A stretch of DNA of 64,000 nt from Inonotus obliquus (lineage: Eukaryota; Basidiomycota; Agaricomycetes; Hymenochaetales; Hymenochaetaceae). Where the stretch lies: assembly GCA_032164295.1 (NCBI GenBank), contig JAJHTX010000001.1, positions 2,356,001 to 2,420,000 on the forward strand, read 5' to 3'. A program made the translations under genes and the position numbers. Below, in pieces: positions 47,110 to 58,919 of the stretch (the first letter of the stretch is position 1; each line of letters starts with the position of its first letter). A model generated the notes under the pieces. It was not told where the DNA came from. It worked only from the letters and a program-made list of their open reading frames with translations, and did no database searches.

Positions 47110-49781
47110 TTATGCTAATTTCGATACTTGGTATTGGCTATCGTTGGTATGGAGTGGTCCGACGGTGACGTGCTCCCTTGCTCTGCGTTTTCTTTCCCTC
47201 TCAATCAAACGGGCCTGTTTCATTTCAATGTTAAGCTTTTGCTTTATCTTTTTATCATAACGGCCCTATGCAATCCAATCACCATAATCAGTCCATAGGT
47301 TGTAATATAGTGGAACAGAATAACTCAAAATTACCTTTGCACCGTGTTTGAGTCGTGTGATTAGATTGGCTGCTTGACCTTTAGTCAGAGAATCGATGTC
47401 TACTTGCTTGCTCGACCCTCCACCCTGGATTTTCATGAGCACTTTCTTTAACATATTCTTTTGACTATCGGTTGCCGGAGCCCTTCGCCAATTCGCTGTT
47501 CGATGCAGTCTTTGGATACGATGCGGATCAACGTTCACATCCTCTCAGAGAAGAGTTATACATACCCTAGTGCAAGATTACCACGAACAACTTTCGTAGT
47601 CGCATATCTGTCGCATCCTCGGACCGCCTCATCCAAGGTCCCAGAAGTTAAGACAAGCCGAGGTCTCCTGAATCGAGCCTTTCTGAAGGGACTGTGCTTC
47701 CATTCCCATTCGGGTACTGGCTCAACATAGTTTGCACGGAACAGGGTTTGTCCTAAAGTAACTGACGGTGAACATCGTAGCCAGCGAATGGAGGTGAATA
47801 AGACTGACCATCACCGTTAAATTCAGGTTCAATCTTAATATAACCTTTCCCCATGCATTCTAAGACGTACACATTATCACCACAGCCTACCCAACCGAAT
47901 CGAGACATCCTGGTGATATGAGGTGCACCAGAGGCATCTTGAACGAGATCGAACGGGTTGTCATAGTCGATATACGTGACTGATGTTGGATACGGTACAT
48001 CGTCGCTGTCAACCGTTCCCGTGCTATCATCTTCAATCTGTTTCAAAGCGCGAACCTCAAGTTCCTCCGGCGTCTCATCTGTAGAAACGTTATAAGCTGT
48101 TGAGCCTTCGCCGCAAGTCTTATCTGCCGACCTTCTATTGCGTCATCTGGATTCAGACCGAAGAGTGTCGGTATTGACACTATCCCAGGAATTCGCGTCG
48201 CGCTATCGACAAAATCGATAATGTGGCAGTCTTCCTTTCCTGTCTGTGGCGATAGCCTCATTCCTCTACCAATCTAGCGAATAGTTAATATCTCGTTTCT
48301 CGTTGAATAGAGCACCCTTACCATCTGTGCGAATACATTCCTTGACCGAGTTGGCTTTGCAACAACGACACAATCAATGTTTGGAATATCAGCTCCCTCC
48401 GTCAAAATTGCTGAACGATGACAATTAAGATCTGAACTTGAAACCTCGGAACGAATTAGCAAAAGACCAACCGACGTTCATAAGGACTGGGAACTCGCCC
48501 GCCTTGAATGCGTCAACCAAAGCCTTTCGCTCCTTGGCTGGCGTATTGGCATAGACGTATCGTGCATCAATCCCAGCTTCCCTGAATGATTCTGTTAGCC
48601 CTCGTAGGTGTGCGAGGTTGACACAGAAGACAAGTGTTGACCGTCGTGTTGCTGCGAGTCCGATATGTATAAGAAAACTGCTGAACTGTACCGGATGAGA
48701 GCTGCTTACAGGCCTTATCGAGCCAGCTAGAGACAACAAGCCTATTAATCGCTTCCGTGTTGACAACATGAGCCAGGCTGGTCGGATTGAATTCTCCAGA
48801 GCGAGTGTTTATCGTGACGCTGCTGAGGTCCAATTTGGCCTTCACTGACGTGAAGCGTACGTTGCAAAGCCTACAATGGTATCAATGAGCAACACAAGAA
48901 AATTTCAGGCTGGTAGGAAGAAAAGTTGCTCACCATTGTTCTTTTATCATCTCTAAGAAATCACGATGATAAACAATGCGCTGAAAGACGGAACCAAGTG
49001 CAAGTCCGTCATGACGACTGAACGTAGCTGAAAACCCAATTATTGGTATAGTATGAGCCAGCTCTGGAGGGGGGAAGTCCACATCTGGATGTCGAATGTT
49101 TGGATCAAAGCGGGAAAGTATTTTGCGATAGCTAATTAGAAGTTATTTAAACGCTGGGCTTCCAATAAGGTTTGCGACATACGAAGGAGCAGCTGAATGA
49201 TGAGCTTCATCAACTATGATGCATTTTAATCCATTAGGGTTAAACTTGGCGAGCCTGGCGTCCTTTAGAAGACTCTGGTAAGTCGCGACGGTCCTAAGGC
49301 GAGAAAATTAGCATGTGTGTCTGGAATGAAAGTAGACGACTCACACATCGGCCAATCCAGTTGCTTTATACTTCGTTCCTTGATCAATCTCCACGCTCAA
49401 ATGAGGAAACATCCTTGTCACTTGTTCAGCCGACTGTCTCGCCAATTCGACGCTGTTCACAATGATCAACGCTCGTTTCGCCTCAGGATTATGCTCAGGG
49501 GGCTGAAGCATCGAAATGAGTGAGACGAAAATAGTTGTCTTTCCAGAACCAGTTGGAAGTGATATGCCAATGCGACTCGTGTGTTTCTCGCGTAGCGTTT
49601 CGAGGCATGTTTGCAGACATGCTTCTTGGTACGGACGAAGTTGGATTAATCTAGGAAAGTGTGTAACAGACGAAGAAAGATACGAAGCACTTGTTGAGTA
49701 TCGAACATTGATGCATTGATGCAGACGAGATGCTAAGTGGATTTGCGGCCTAGCAGCAACATACTGAAGCAAGCTGAGCAT
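47110..49781 (-). CDS. IRC3: Mitochondrial superfamily 2 DNA helicase, IRC3-like
   Basis: Irc3 is a mitochondrial double-strand DNA helicase that protects mtDNA. The N-terminus ([20 protein letters not shown]) resembles a presequence. Helicase motifs in order are Q-like [12 protein letters not shown], Walker [15 protein letters not shown], motif [17 protein letters not shown], motif [13 protein letters not shown], then the second domain with [31 protein letters not shown] and motif [15 protein letters not shown]. The last exon I infer continues after a splice at HGAK into [20 protein letters not shown] and stops at 47110-47112. Without that splice the frame stops at 47266. About ten exons are visible. 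Confidence 0.85.
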
Positions 49782-50016
49782 CCGACCGAGAAGGAGTGCA
49801 GGTAGCTTGGGCAGGCTGAATGAATGGGAGACATCTGGGGAGGATCGACACGACGGACAAACAAATTACAAACAAAACATTCAATAGCCAAGCAGGACTA
49901 CAAAACAACAGCAATATTACAACTCAGAGTATTTCTGTCATCTGATATCATGGTTAATACTAAGTATATCCCGGAACTCAGATGAAGAGCGTACCAACGA
50001 TGGTACCTTCTTTACT
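49782..50016. other. IRC3 upstream region and NUDC 3' flank
   Basis: These 235 bp lie between two minus-strand genes and include the IRC3 promoter. An A/C-rich run near 49855-49915 is the only visible feature. Confidence 0.4.
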
Positions 50017-50930
50017 CTATGTGATCTTGGCCTTTGAGAAGTCTAACTCAGGATGGGCGGCTTTGAACTTCTCGAGCATCTGCAGAAATCAAGCTTGAGG
50101 ATGTTATGCATATGACCTGTGTTGTATGCTTACATCCATCTTCTTTTGCTCGTCAGAAGTCGGAAGACCCATTTGCTGCATGCAACATTACTGGGAGTCA
50201 GATATCAAGAACCTTCGACATACTCATACCTTCCGTTGATTATCATACTTGAAATAAGCCCGTTAGTCTTGAAATTTCCCACTGCACATCAATTGCTTAC
50301 CATCATCTTTTCTACCATCGCTCTATGAGATGAATGAGATTATCATGAATCCAAGATTAATTCGATTACTTACCTAGTTTCACCGTCCAAGTCACTGAGT
50401 TTGCTATTCTCTGGTACAATCTTTCGCGTGTCGATTTTCGGATGATGAGTGAGCACGTTCTCCCACCAAGTCATGTTATTAATCTTCTCCAGATGGATGA
50501 AGACTTTTTCTTGGTCCTCTAACGAGTGAATGCTGAATAAGGCTAACTGTATGCGCAAGTATCGAATTCGAACAGATGTACCGAGAGTCCAGGTGCTATC
50601 CTCAACCTTAATCTCTTTGCAAAGTTCACCGGCCATGATAGGTTCTTGACCTTTAAATCCAACGCTTAGATTCTTCTTGCCAATAACAATGCTTAGATCC
50701 CTTGAGCGTGTGCCTTTCGGAACTGGAACAGTGATGTCGACATCACCAAGCTGCTGCTGCCATCGATATGGAAGACCTATGGTATTAGATATACGCTTAT
50801 TTCATTGATGCATTGAATTGATTTTCAATGAATACTAACCCGCTTGTTCCTCCTCCTCCTTCCGTCTTTCGGCTAATTCTTTGGCTTCTCTTTCCTCTCT
50901 GGAAAGTTTATCATCTTCCGTATCAGACAT
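50017..50930 (-). CDS. nudC: Nuclear movement protein NudC (CS domain)
   Basis: NudC is a Hsp90-linked cochaperone of the dynein pathway, needed for nuclear migration in hyphae. The N-terminus is an acidic/basic helix (MSDTEDDKLSREEREAKELA). The p23-like CS domain follows: LPYRWQQQLGDVDITVPVPK, LSIVIGKKNLSVGFKG and EDSTWTL. The C-terminal motif is WWENVLTHHPKIDTRKI, then TRAMVEKMMYDNQRKQMGLP and HPELDFSKAKIT. That last part is assembled from tiny exons of 22 nt (50301-50322), 18 nt (50230-50247) and 42 nt (50134-50175). The assembled order matches animal NudC. The ATG at 50930 is used. It is head-to-head with the SUMO ligase gene across 193 bp. Confidence 0.93.
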
Positions 50931-51123
50931 CACTTGAGAACAAGCTCTCAGAGAGGAATTCGTCTGGCTAGAGAATAGGAGCTGATGGTAAGATGGATAG
51001 AAATGTCGAGTGATCACTTTGGGAGAACATGATGCTTAGTCAGCGTTTACTCAGCCACCAACTGCATCAGCCTGAAGGAGAGAGGTTGCGTACTTTCAAG
51101 TTGCTCAGTCGCCAACCTCCGAC
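50931..51123. promoter_or_regulatory. Bidirectional promoter, NUDC / Siz-type SUMO ligase
   Basis: This is 193 bp between opposite start codons. No obvious core element is seen. Confidence 0.5.
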
Positions 51124-53854
51124 ATGGCTTCCTCCAGCCGGCAAGACGATGCTGTATGGACCGACTTTGACGTGCGTATCTCTCTGATCTGTATCTCTTT
51201 CATGCACCGTTGACCGTGTGGTCGATTAGAATCTCCGGCATAGCGTCAAGTCGAATACAGTGGATAGACTGAAGCAGATCATCACCGGCCTGAATGAAGA
51301 AAACGGCATCTCTCTGTCCAAGACTGGGAAGAAACAGGAACTTATAGACAGAATCACCTCTGAGCTGGAAAGATATCGTTATTTACGATATGCTGACATG
51401 TGGGCACGCGCTCGTACTGTACTGTACCAGGTTCGGAACTCGGGAATGTACGTCGGTATTTCGTTGGTTTCATGCTGCTCTAGGCTACATTCCCCTCGAG
51501 TACTTCTGTCTAATCCTTGTTTTCATCTAAATCGTGTAGGTACACTAGCTCGACAGCTAATCAATCATTCACGAACCACAATTTTTCCCTCAACAACGCT
51601 CACGGCTCGGCATATGTGCCTCCCCGACCCCCAGCAAGTAATCTTCACTCTGTAAACAATGTGGGCGCGGGATCCATAGGACGTTATGATCCATATGCAC
51701 CTCCTCGCAGGCCTTTTCCAGCGCCAGCAGTATCTCCAGTTAGGCCAAGTGAGCACTCATTATGCTGCCATTAGTCTTTAGGCTGACAGGTTTTCAGCCC
51801 CATCCTCATCGGTCCCGATTCGTTTCAAGTCATCTCCATTCTACAGAATAGACCAGGCCGTCTCAACCGTTGTCGAGTGTCCAGGTAAGGCCGAACTTGT
51901 TGCAGACCAATCGCAATTTTGACACGTCCCCAGAATCGACGGGCACAATGGATAGGAGGAGCCAGACACTTGCATTCTCACTTAATCAGGAACAAATTAA
52001 CAAGCTCGCTATGCCTGGGTTCGTCGGTGCTTCTTGTGTCCTAGTTGATCTAGCTCAGATATCCGCTCACAGTTCGAAATACCAACTCCGACTGTATTGC
52101 ACAACGAACACTTTCTATACTCCTTCGTTATCGGGGTTTCGGACAAACACGTCATTGTGTCCTATCGAGTTCCCCGCGACCTGCGAGGTGCGCGTGAACA
52201 ACACGCCTTTACAAGCCAATTTGAAAGGCATCAAGAAAAAGCCCGGTACTGCGCCTCCCGCGGATCTGGGTAGGCTAGTACGGATGGCTGCTGGACAACA
52301 AAACAGGATCGAAATGATCTACGTCAATAGTCAACAAAACACCCCGGCAAAGGTTTGAGAGTTCTCGCGTTGTTATTCTAGCTTCTGTAACCGTTGATTC
52401 ATTAGAAATTCTATTTGGTCGTATTCCTCGTAGAGACAACGAGTGTTGATCAGCTCGTGGATCGCTTAAGGAAGGGAAAATTCCGACCCGCGGAGGATAT
52501 CAAGGCCCAAAGTTTGTCTTTCCTCTAGAGAATGACAACCGTGCTAACTTGTTCCAGTGGCGAAGTCGGCATTGGAGGACGATGACATTGTGATAGGGAA
52601 ACAGAAGATGACTCTCAAGTGCCCGGTATGCCTTTCAGTAGGATCGGTGTTACAGCAAGGCTGATAGTGTTCTATAGTTGAGTTATACCCGCATAAGCAT
52701 TCCCAGTCGCTCGGCAAAATGCGTCCATTCTCAGTGCTTCGACGCTGTTTCATGGTATTCGGTCATGGAACAGACCACAACATGGTTGTGCCCTGTCTGC
52801 GAAAAAATGTTGAACCCGGAGGAGTTGATCGTGGATGGGTGCGTACCTCTATCAACTGCCTGGTGTATACTCGAGTTGAGCTTTTATTTGCAGCTATTTC
52901 GAGAACATTCTGCAACAGACGCCCGAAAGTGTCGAAGAAGTTGAAGTTGAACCTGATGGAGAATGGCACACAAGCGACAATAAGTTTGGTTCAAAGGCCT
53001 GGCTGGATACGCACGGGAAAAAGGACACGAGTAAAGTGACAGTGTCCTTAGGAATGAGGTCTAGCAGCCAGACGCAAGTTTCGTCTCAGAGAAGGACAAA
53101 CTCTACGGATCAGATGCCATCACATCCGCCGGATGACGTTGTCGTTCTCGATTCTGACTCTGATAACGAGGACGAGACTCGTGTCAAGCGAGAGCTGTCT
53201 CTTGATAGCTCGTCTCCCACAGTTGGCATTGCTAATGGAAACGGGTCGATTGCGGCAGTCACCAAAGCTATTTCTTCTGTTGTGATCGACCTTACGCTGG
53301 ACTCGGACGATGAAGACGCACGGCCGCCACGGCCGTCACTACCACCTGCGCCTGCAAGAGCTCCGAAGCGCAAGGCAGCGGAATCTGTGGAGGAGCTGGA
53401 CGAGGACATAGGATCACACAAGAAGAGTCGCGTGGATGACGTACCCGTTCCGTCGCCAGTCGGAGGAGAGAAGCTGACGAACGGTTACGTCAACAGAGCG
53501 TCCTCGGCTTCTTCAATCTCAGAGGTGCATTCTCCGTACCCGAGCCTGACCTTCCCGCCCCCGACTCCGCGTCAAATGTCAAGCTCGTCTGTCGGTAGTA
53601 CGCACCACCTTCACTCTCCTCCAACCGCGAACTCGCCTATCTACTATCAGTCACATCTTCCGCCTGTGCCACCACCCACCACCCAGCGCCGATTTATCCC
53701 ATACGGAGGACCTCCTTACCAGCAAACGGGTGCGACAACGAACGGATCTGGAGTGCCATCATACAACACGGCGGAGGCGTCCCGACATGGAGCTCCACCA
53801 TACAATCCGTACCTCTCTCGTCCGAACGGCACTGCCGGGCCAAGATGGCCATAG
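51124..53854 (+). CDS. Siz/PIAS-type SUMO E3 ligase
   Basis: This E3 ligase transfers SUMO to nuclear substrates. The start ATG at 51124 gives MASSSRQDDAVWTDFD, spliced to NLRHSVKSNTVDRLKQIITG. A SAP domain (DNA binding) covers about residues 15-55, including LSKTGKKQELIDRI. A Pro/Asn-rich stretch precedes the PINIT region (PIRFKSSPFYRIDQAVST, then TCEVRVNNTPLQANLKG). The SP-RING follows: LTLKCPLSYTRISIPSRSAK, then CVHSQCFDAVSWYSVMEQ and WLCPVCEKMLNPEEL, with Cys and His ligands in place. The C-terminal half carries two SUMO-interacting motifs, DDVVVLDSDSDNED and SSVVIDLTLDSDDED, and a disordered Ser/Pro/Tyr-rich tail. About nine exons are present. Confidence 0.92.
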
Positions 53855-54190
53855 TATTATTGTTTATTTCTTTCTTCGTCTCTTGGGTATTAGATAGTAT
53901 TCTGCTCCGTACTGTTTGTGCACATGATTTAATGACTTTTTCTGTAGCGGTTGGGTAGATCATCCAATATGGAAGTATGTATGAGCACTGAATGCGATTG
54001 GTGGGCTTCAAGTCACCGACCAGTGAGAGAGCGTTACTTTTTCGGGCCGAGCGGAGTTTCAACAAGGACCAACCCCGGTTTTTTCCGCTGGCCGTACAAA
54101 AAGTTGCATCAACTGCCGTCCCGTCTTTCACTCTTACCACAACCTCCACTCAGTCTTCTTTCTCCTCTTTTCCTTCCACCGTCCACCACA
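53855..54190. promoter_or_regulatory. Upstream region of the ADP/ATP carrier gene
   Basis: This is 336 bp between two same-strand genes. The last 90 bp before the carrier start are strongly pyrimidine-rich, ending tccaccacaATGG, as is common for highly expressed basidiomycete genes. No other gene is seen. Confidence 0.55.
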
Positions 54191-55666
54191 ATGGCCGAAG
54201 TCAAAAAAGTCAAGTCTGCGAAGGATTTCGCAAGTACGTTCTATCTTTTTTTCCATTTTTTTTCAGCTCCACTTTCTCATTTTCTGCGTATCTTCCTGGT
54301 GCTGACCTGGCACTCTGATTTCGTCCAGCCGACTTCCTTATGGGCGGTGTCTCTGCGGTAAGGATTAGCTTATTGTACGGCTAGTGCTGGCATTGAAGAT
54401 TGTGCTCTCAGGCCGTCGCAAAAACTTCTGCTGCGCCCATTGAGCGTATCAAGGTTAGTTCCTGTTTTCATGTACTCCGCCGATGTCCCCCAGCTCATCT
54501 CCCCCTTAAAGCTCCTCATTCAAAATCAGGTTTGTGATTGTTATTGCCACCCGGTTTCGTCGACTCACGTGGCATTGTCCGCCTTTCTGTAGGATGAGAT
54601 GGTAAGGAATTTGTTTGACCTGTGGCGACACTTGTTCTTAAGACTTGTATAGATCAAGCAAGGTCGTCTTGCGTCTCCGTACAAGGGTATCTCGGACTGC
54701 TTCGGTCGCACGTACCGCGATGAGGGTCTTTTGTCATTATGGCGTGGCAACACCGCAAACGTCATTCGTTACTTCCCTACACAGGCGTTGAACTTTGCCT
54801 TCAGTCAGTTTCTTCGCAGACTGACTTTATAGTATGGGTCTTAACCTCTTATTCTAGAGGACTACTTCAAGTCACTATTCGGCTTCAAGAAGAACGAGGG
54901 CTACTGGAAATGGTTCGCTGGCAATGTCGCTTCTGGTGGTGCGGCCGGTGCCACGTCTCTCCTCTTCGTGTACTCTCTTGACTACGCGCGTACACGTCTT
55001 GCGAATGACGCCAAGTCGGCCAAGGGTGGAGGAGCTCGTCAATTCAATGGACTTGTCGATGTTTACAAGAAGACCCTTCAGTCAGACGGTATTGCTGGTC
55101 TCTACCGTGGATTCGTCCCGTCGGTCGTTGGTATCATCGTCTATCGTGGTCTCTACTTCGGTATCTACGACTCACTCAGTAAGTTCTTCGTGCTCTGAAG
55201 TTCGAGAATTAATTCTGACTGTTTGTTCAGAGCCCGTGGTACTTGTTGGTCCGCTTGAAGGATCCTTCCTCGCGTCGTTCGGTCTCGGTTGGGGTGTTAC
55301 GATTGGTGCTGGTCTTGCTTCCTACCCTCTGGATACTATTCGGTAAGTCTAGAGTGTTCGTATTGCCATGTGTCACTGATTTTATGCAATTCAGTCGTCG
55401 CATGATGATGACGTCCGGTGGCGGAGTTCACTACAAGTCAATGTTTGACTGCGGTACACAGATCATCGCGAAGGAGGGTACGAGGTCGCTATTCAAGGGC
55501 GCTGGTGCCAACATTCTTCGTGGTGTCGCTGGTGCTGGTGTATTGGCACTCTACGACAAGATCCAGGAGGTTATGTTCGGCAAAGTTTATTCTGGAGGTA
55601 CTTAGTCCTTATCATTTATTTCTGATGTGTTTTTAACTTCTTTCTACTATTTCAGGCTCTGGCTAA
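54191..55666 (+). CDS. Mitochondrial ADP/ATP carrier
   Basis: This exchanges cytosolic ADP for matrix ATP across the mitochondrial inner membrane. The diagnostic nucleotide carrier motif [15 protein letters not shown] is present, and each third carries a PxD/ExxR/K motif: [23 protein letters not shown] and YPLDTIRRRMMM. Other family blocks are [35 protein letters not shown] and [20 protein letters not shown]. The 5' half is split into very small exons, including 18 nt for LLIQNQ (54512-54529) and 9 nt for DEM (54593-54601). I end the protein at 55666: a last intron joins TCTGGAG to GCTCTGGCTAA, giving the family-typical SGGSG. If that intron is kept, the frame ends SGGT at 55605. Confidence 0.95.
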
Positions 55667-55934
55667 ACTGTCTATACTTAGAGGATGCGTATGCTTACGT
55701 GCTTTGCTTAGATTCCCTACCATTACTACCCGTATTCTTTGCTATTTCCACCTATATTCCCTGTTTCGACGGAGAATGCATGTTCTTGTCGAGCATCAAA
55801 AATTGTTGCATAGGCATCCAAAACTTGTCGTGTGATTGCAGTGGAGATTTTTCAACAGCAGCCCATCAGATACTGTCTAATAAGTTGTTGAGAGGGAAAT
55901 TGTGATCTACAAGTAAACCGGAAAGAAAACAAAG

Positions 55935-58618
55935 TCACTGTGTTCCATTGGTGTTTACTGGAGGCATATTCAGCGCTTCACGTAATCGTTGGTTGACTAT
56001 TTCCTGATTTGCCTCGTAAAAGTCTTGCCAGCTTCGTGCCGTGTGGCACTCATACTGGTCACTTGGGTCATCAATAAAAGTATTAAATCAGCAAGAAATA
56101 CATGACGCACTTCTCGAGTAATAGCCGCCCACAAGGCACCATCATCAGTCACGTTTTCCGGCGGCTCCGCGACCGCGAAGAAGTCGACGATTGTTTTCAA
56201 GTCAGCGTCAAGTAGTCTTGACTGTTCCTCTTTCAGCCGTTGTGGTAATTCGTTGCTGGCATCAGTTGCACCGCGGGCAGTGCTTGTTTCACTAGGTTGG
56301 TACAGTTGCGCCTCGACCTCCGGTTCGCTTCCACTGAAAGTCTTGTTAGAGGACCTTTTCCGTTTTTCTTCGCTAAGCTCCTGACGTATCCGATCCATTT
56401 CCTCGCGCCGTTCTCCGTAAAATGCTCCCGTCCACGATCCTATCGGATGACTCGGGGCCTGCTCCGGAGTATCAATATAAACTTCTTGAGCATAAACCTT
56501 CCTTCATAACGAGACTTGCGGAGAACATACCCGTTTTGCAAGTTCAGTCGCAATGGCGCTATTGGTCGCTTCTGGGTGCTTACGTAGAAAGTGCCGCGCA
56601 AAAGTAGCAGAATACTCCAGGTCCTCCTTTGTGAACAGAGAACGTCTGCTAGTGGAAGGTATCTGGCAGATGGCCGGTGGGGATGGTGTTCGGGAAGTTG
56701 AGGTGCGGTCCTTGGAGGATTGCTCAGTTGGAAAAGAATCCTCTGATTCCACAGTCACTTGTCTTTTCTTTCGACTGGACGAAGAGCTTTTCTTCCCTTT
56801 CTTCCCATTCTTCCCCATTTCAATGACGAAATCTTCTTCTTCTACTAAGCCCCGTGAGTTGATGCAAGCTTCTACAAATCCAGGTCGTAACGCGAATCGC
56901 TTCCGGGTTGGTTTGAGTATAGCGGTATTTTCATAAATTAAACAAATCATACCTTCGACTCCTTGACGGACTTCAGCCATGTATCTCGTTCCTTCCCCGG
57001 TGAGGTATCAAGAAGAATAAAATCAGCATCGGACGGACCAAAAACTATCTTCCCTCCATTCGACTTGCAGGAATTGGAAAAAGTTAGCACACTAAATGAT
57101 TGGTTAATCTTAAATAAGTCGCACCCTAATTTGCTTTATGACAGTCTGTCTATTTCTCATCTGTACCTGGACAAAGAATGTCATAGGGCTTCGATCCTTG
57201 GCGGTGAAGATGCCAGCGATTGGTGACCTGTCTCTTTTTACCGTTGACGGTGAGCTGCTTGTGTGCTCAATCGAGAGTGAAGAACGTTTCTTTTCACGCC
57301 TCTTATCGCGCGAAGCGGAAGGAGATCTAGAGCGCTTTGCAGGTTTCGAAGAGTATGGACCAGCAGAATCGCGCGCCCGCTTCTTTCCTCTTTGCTTAAG
57401 AATAGACTGTCTTGACGGAGGGCTATCACTATCGCTCTCATCCACCGCTGTGATGAGAGGCAGAGGCGACATGGATCTACGGGGTTCGGTCTTTACTGGA
57501 GAGGATGGATCCCGAGTCGTCGGTGGCGCGTTTTCGGATTGTCCATTCATGTCTTGGGGAGGTGTTGGAAAAGGCTGCAGCGGCTGCATTTGCTGAAACA
57601 TTTGAAACCCAGGAAGAATCTGTGTGAAGCTTTGAGGAGGCTGTCCTTGCCATGCGGGACGCATGATCGCACCATTTGGATGCATCCCTTGCATCATCAT
57701 CATGAATAGATTCATAGCCTCTGGGTTATTCATCATAGAAAACGCTTGCATTAACTGCGGATCCAGAGCGTTGACGGGGAAGGCTGCCTGTGGGACCAGC
57801 TGTCCATAAGGCGGCATTCCGTTTGACGGCATGTTTGGAGGCATATTTTGCGGGAACTGCGTAGAGGGCATAGGTAGCGGCATCGGTCCCGACGTAGACG
57901 ATGGAGGCGTGGGCAATCTTTGTGAGGAAGGCGCGCCGAGATCCTGAACAGGTTGCGTATTCGAATTTGCTTGGTTGTAATCACCTGGACTTGTTCGAGG
58001 CGTAGGGAGGATAGAAGTTCTTCGACCACCGGGCAAACTCGACGCGGTAGAATTCCGAGGTGGAGCACTTTTAGAGGACGACGGCGAAGGCCTACCGTTT
58101 AGAACAACGGCATTGCTATTCGTGAATAACCCTGGCTCTTCCTCATCCACCGGCTCGTCCTCTAGTGGGGTTCCATCGAGGTTGCCACATCCACCCCAAG
58201 CATCATGCTCAAGCAGGGCACGTCCGTCCTCAAGACAGCGACGGACCCAAGCAACCTCGAGGATGACCTTTCCCGGGTCCATGCCCCAGTCACGGACGAA
58301 GTGCCGCCCCTCGGACGTATCGGGTTCAACAAGGATTATACGTGCGATGCTGACATCGGCACATATGCTCGCACCGTGATTCTAAAACCGCGGGCGTGGC
58401 GGACAAAATTGTGAGAATTTGATATGCGATGTCCGAAAATGAACAAAAGAGGGTGATGCACGTACGCGGAGGGTTTTGATGAGTTTTGGCCTGTTGTCAG
58501 AGATTCCGTTTGACTCGACGAATATTGACAATGGAGTACCAGTGGCGTCGACGAAGATTTGGGGAAAGTTACGACTCTGTGAGCTGGGAGATTGAGAAAA
58601 GAGATTGCTTGAATCCAT
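55935..58618 (-). CDS. RAP1: Rap1-type protein: two BRCT domains and two Myb domains
   Basis: Six exons (58466-58618, 57125-58381, 56953-57063, 56531-56899, 56111-56458, 55935-56054) encode 785 residues. A first BRCT (about residues 15-95) reads IFVDATGTPLSIFVESNG, then NHGASICADVSIARIILVEP and VAWVRRCLEDGRALLEHD. A Pro/Met/Gln-rich linker of about 350 residues follows. A second BRCT (about 450-535) reads SNGGKIVFGPSDADFILLDT, then RFALRPGFVEACINSRGLVE. A first Myb begins FTKEDLEYSATFARHFLRKH and ends APSHPIGSWTGAFYGERREE; a second ends YECHTARSWQDFYEANQEIV. Rap1 proteins bind telomeres (directly or through a partner) and act in silencing. Order differs from yeast Rap1 in having a second BRCT and no evident C-terminal RCT domain. 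Family is likely; telomeric function is inferred. Confidence 0.78.
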
Positions 58619-58919
58619 TTACTTCGTGCCGGGAGCGGGACCAAAAAATAAGGAGGAGAGGACGAGGAAGAAGGAAGACGGACGAGAAGAAGCATGCTAT
58701 GCACTTGTGCGCCTATACGCCCAATATAGTAATGCATTCTCACCGCTGCTGAACAAGGCATCCACATCACGACCACGACATGTTCAGGCCACAAAGCAGG
58801 CCTATGTATCCCGTTGCTACAGACTCCAATACAAGGGCCACATCACAAATAATACACTTCAAAGAGGGCACAATGAAGCATCCGATTCACTTCTCCCTTT
58901 CTCCCGTCATCTCCTCAAC
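58619..58919. promoter_or_regulatory. Divergent promoter, Rap1-type gene / nuclear low-complexity gene
   Basis: This is 301 bp between opposite start codons. Purine-rich runs (aggagaggacgaggaagaag near 58651-58670) occupy the Rap1 side. No core promoter motif is obvious. Confidence 0.5.
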
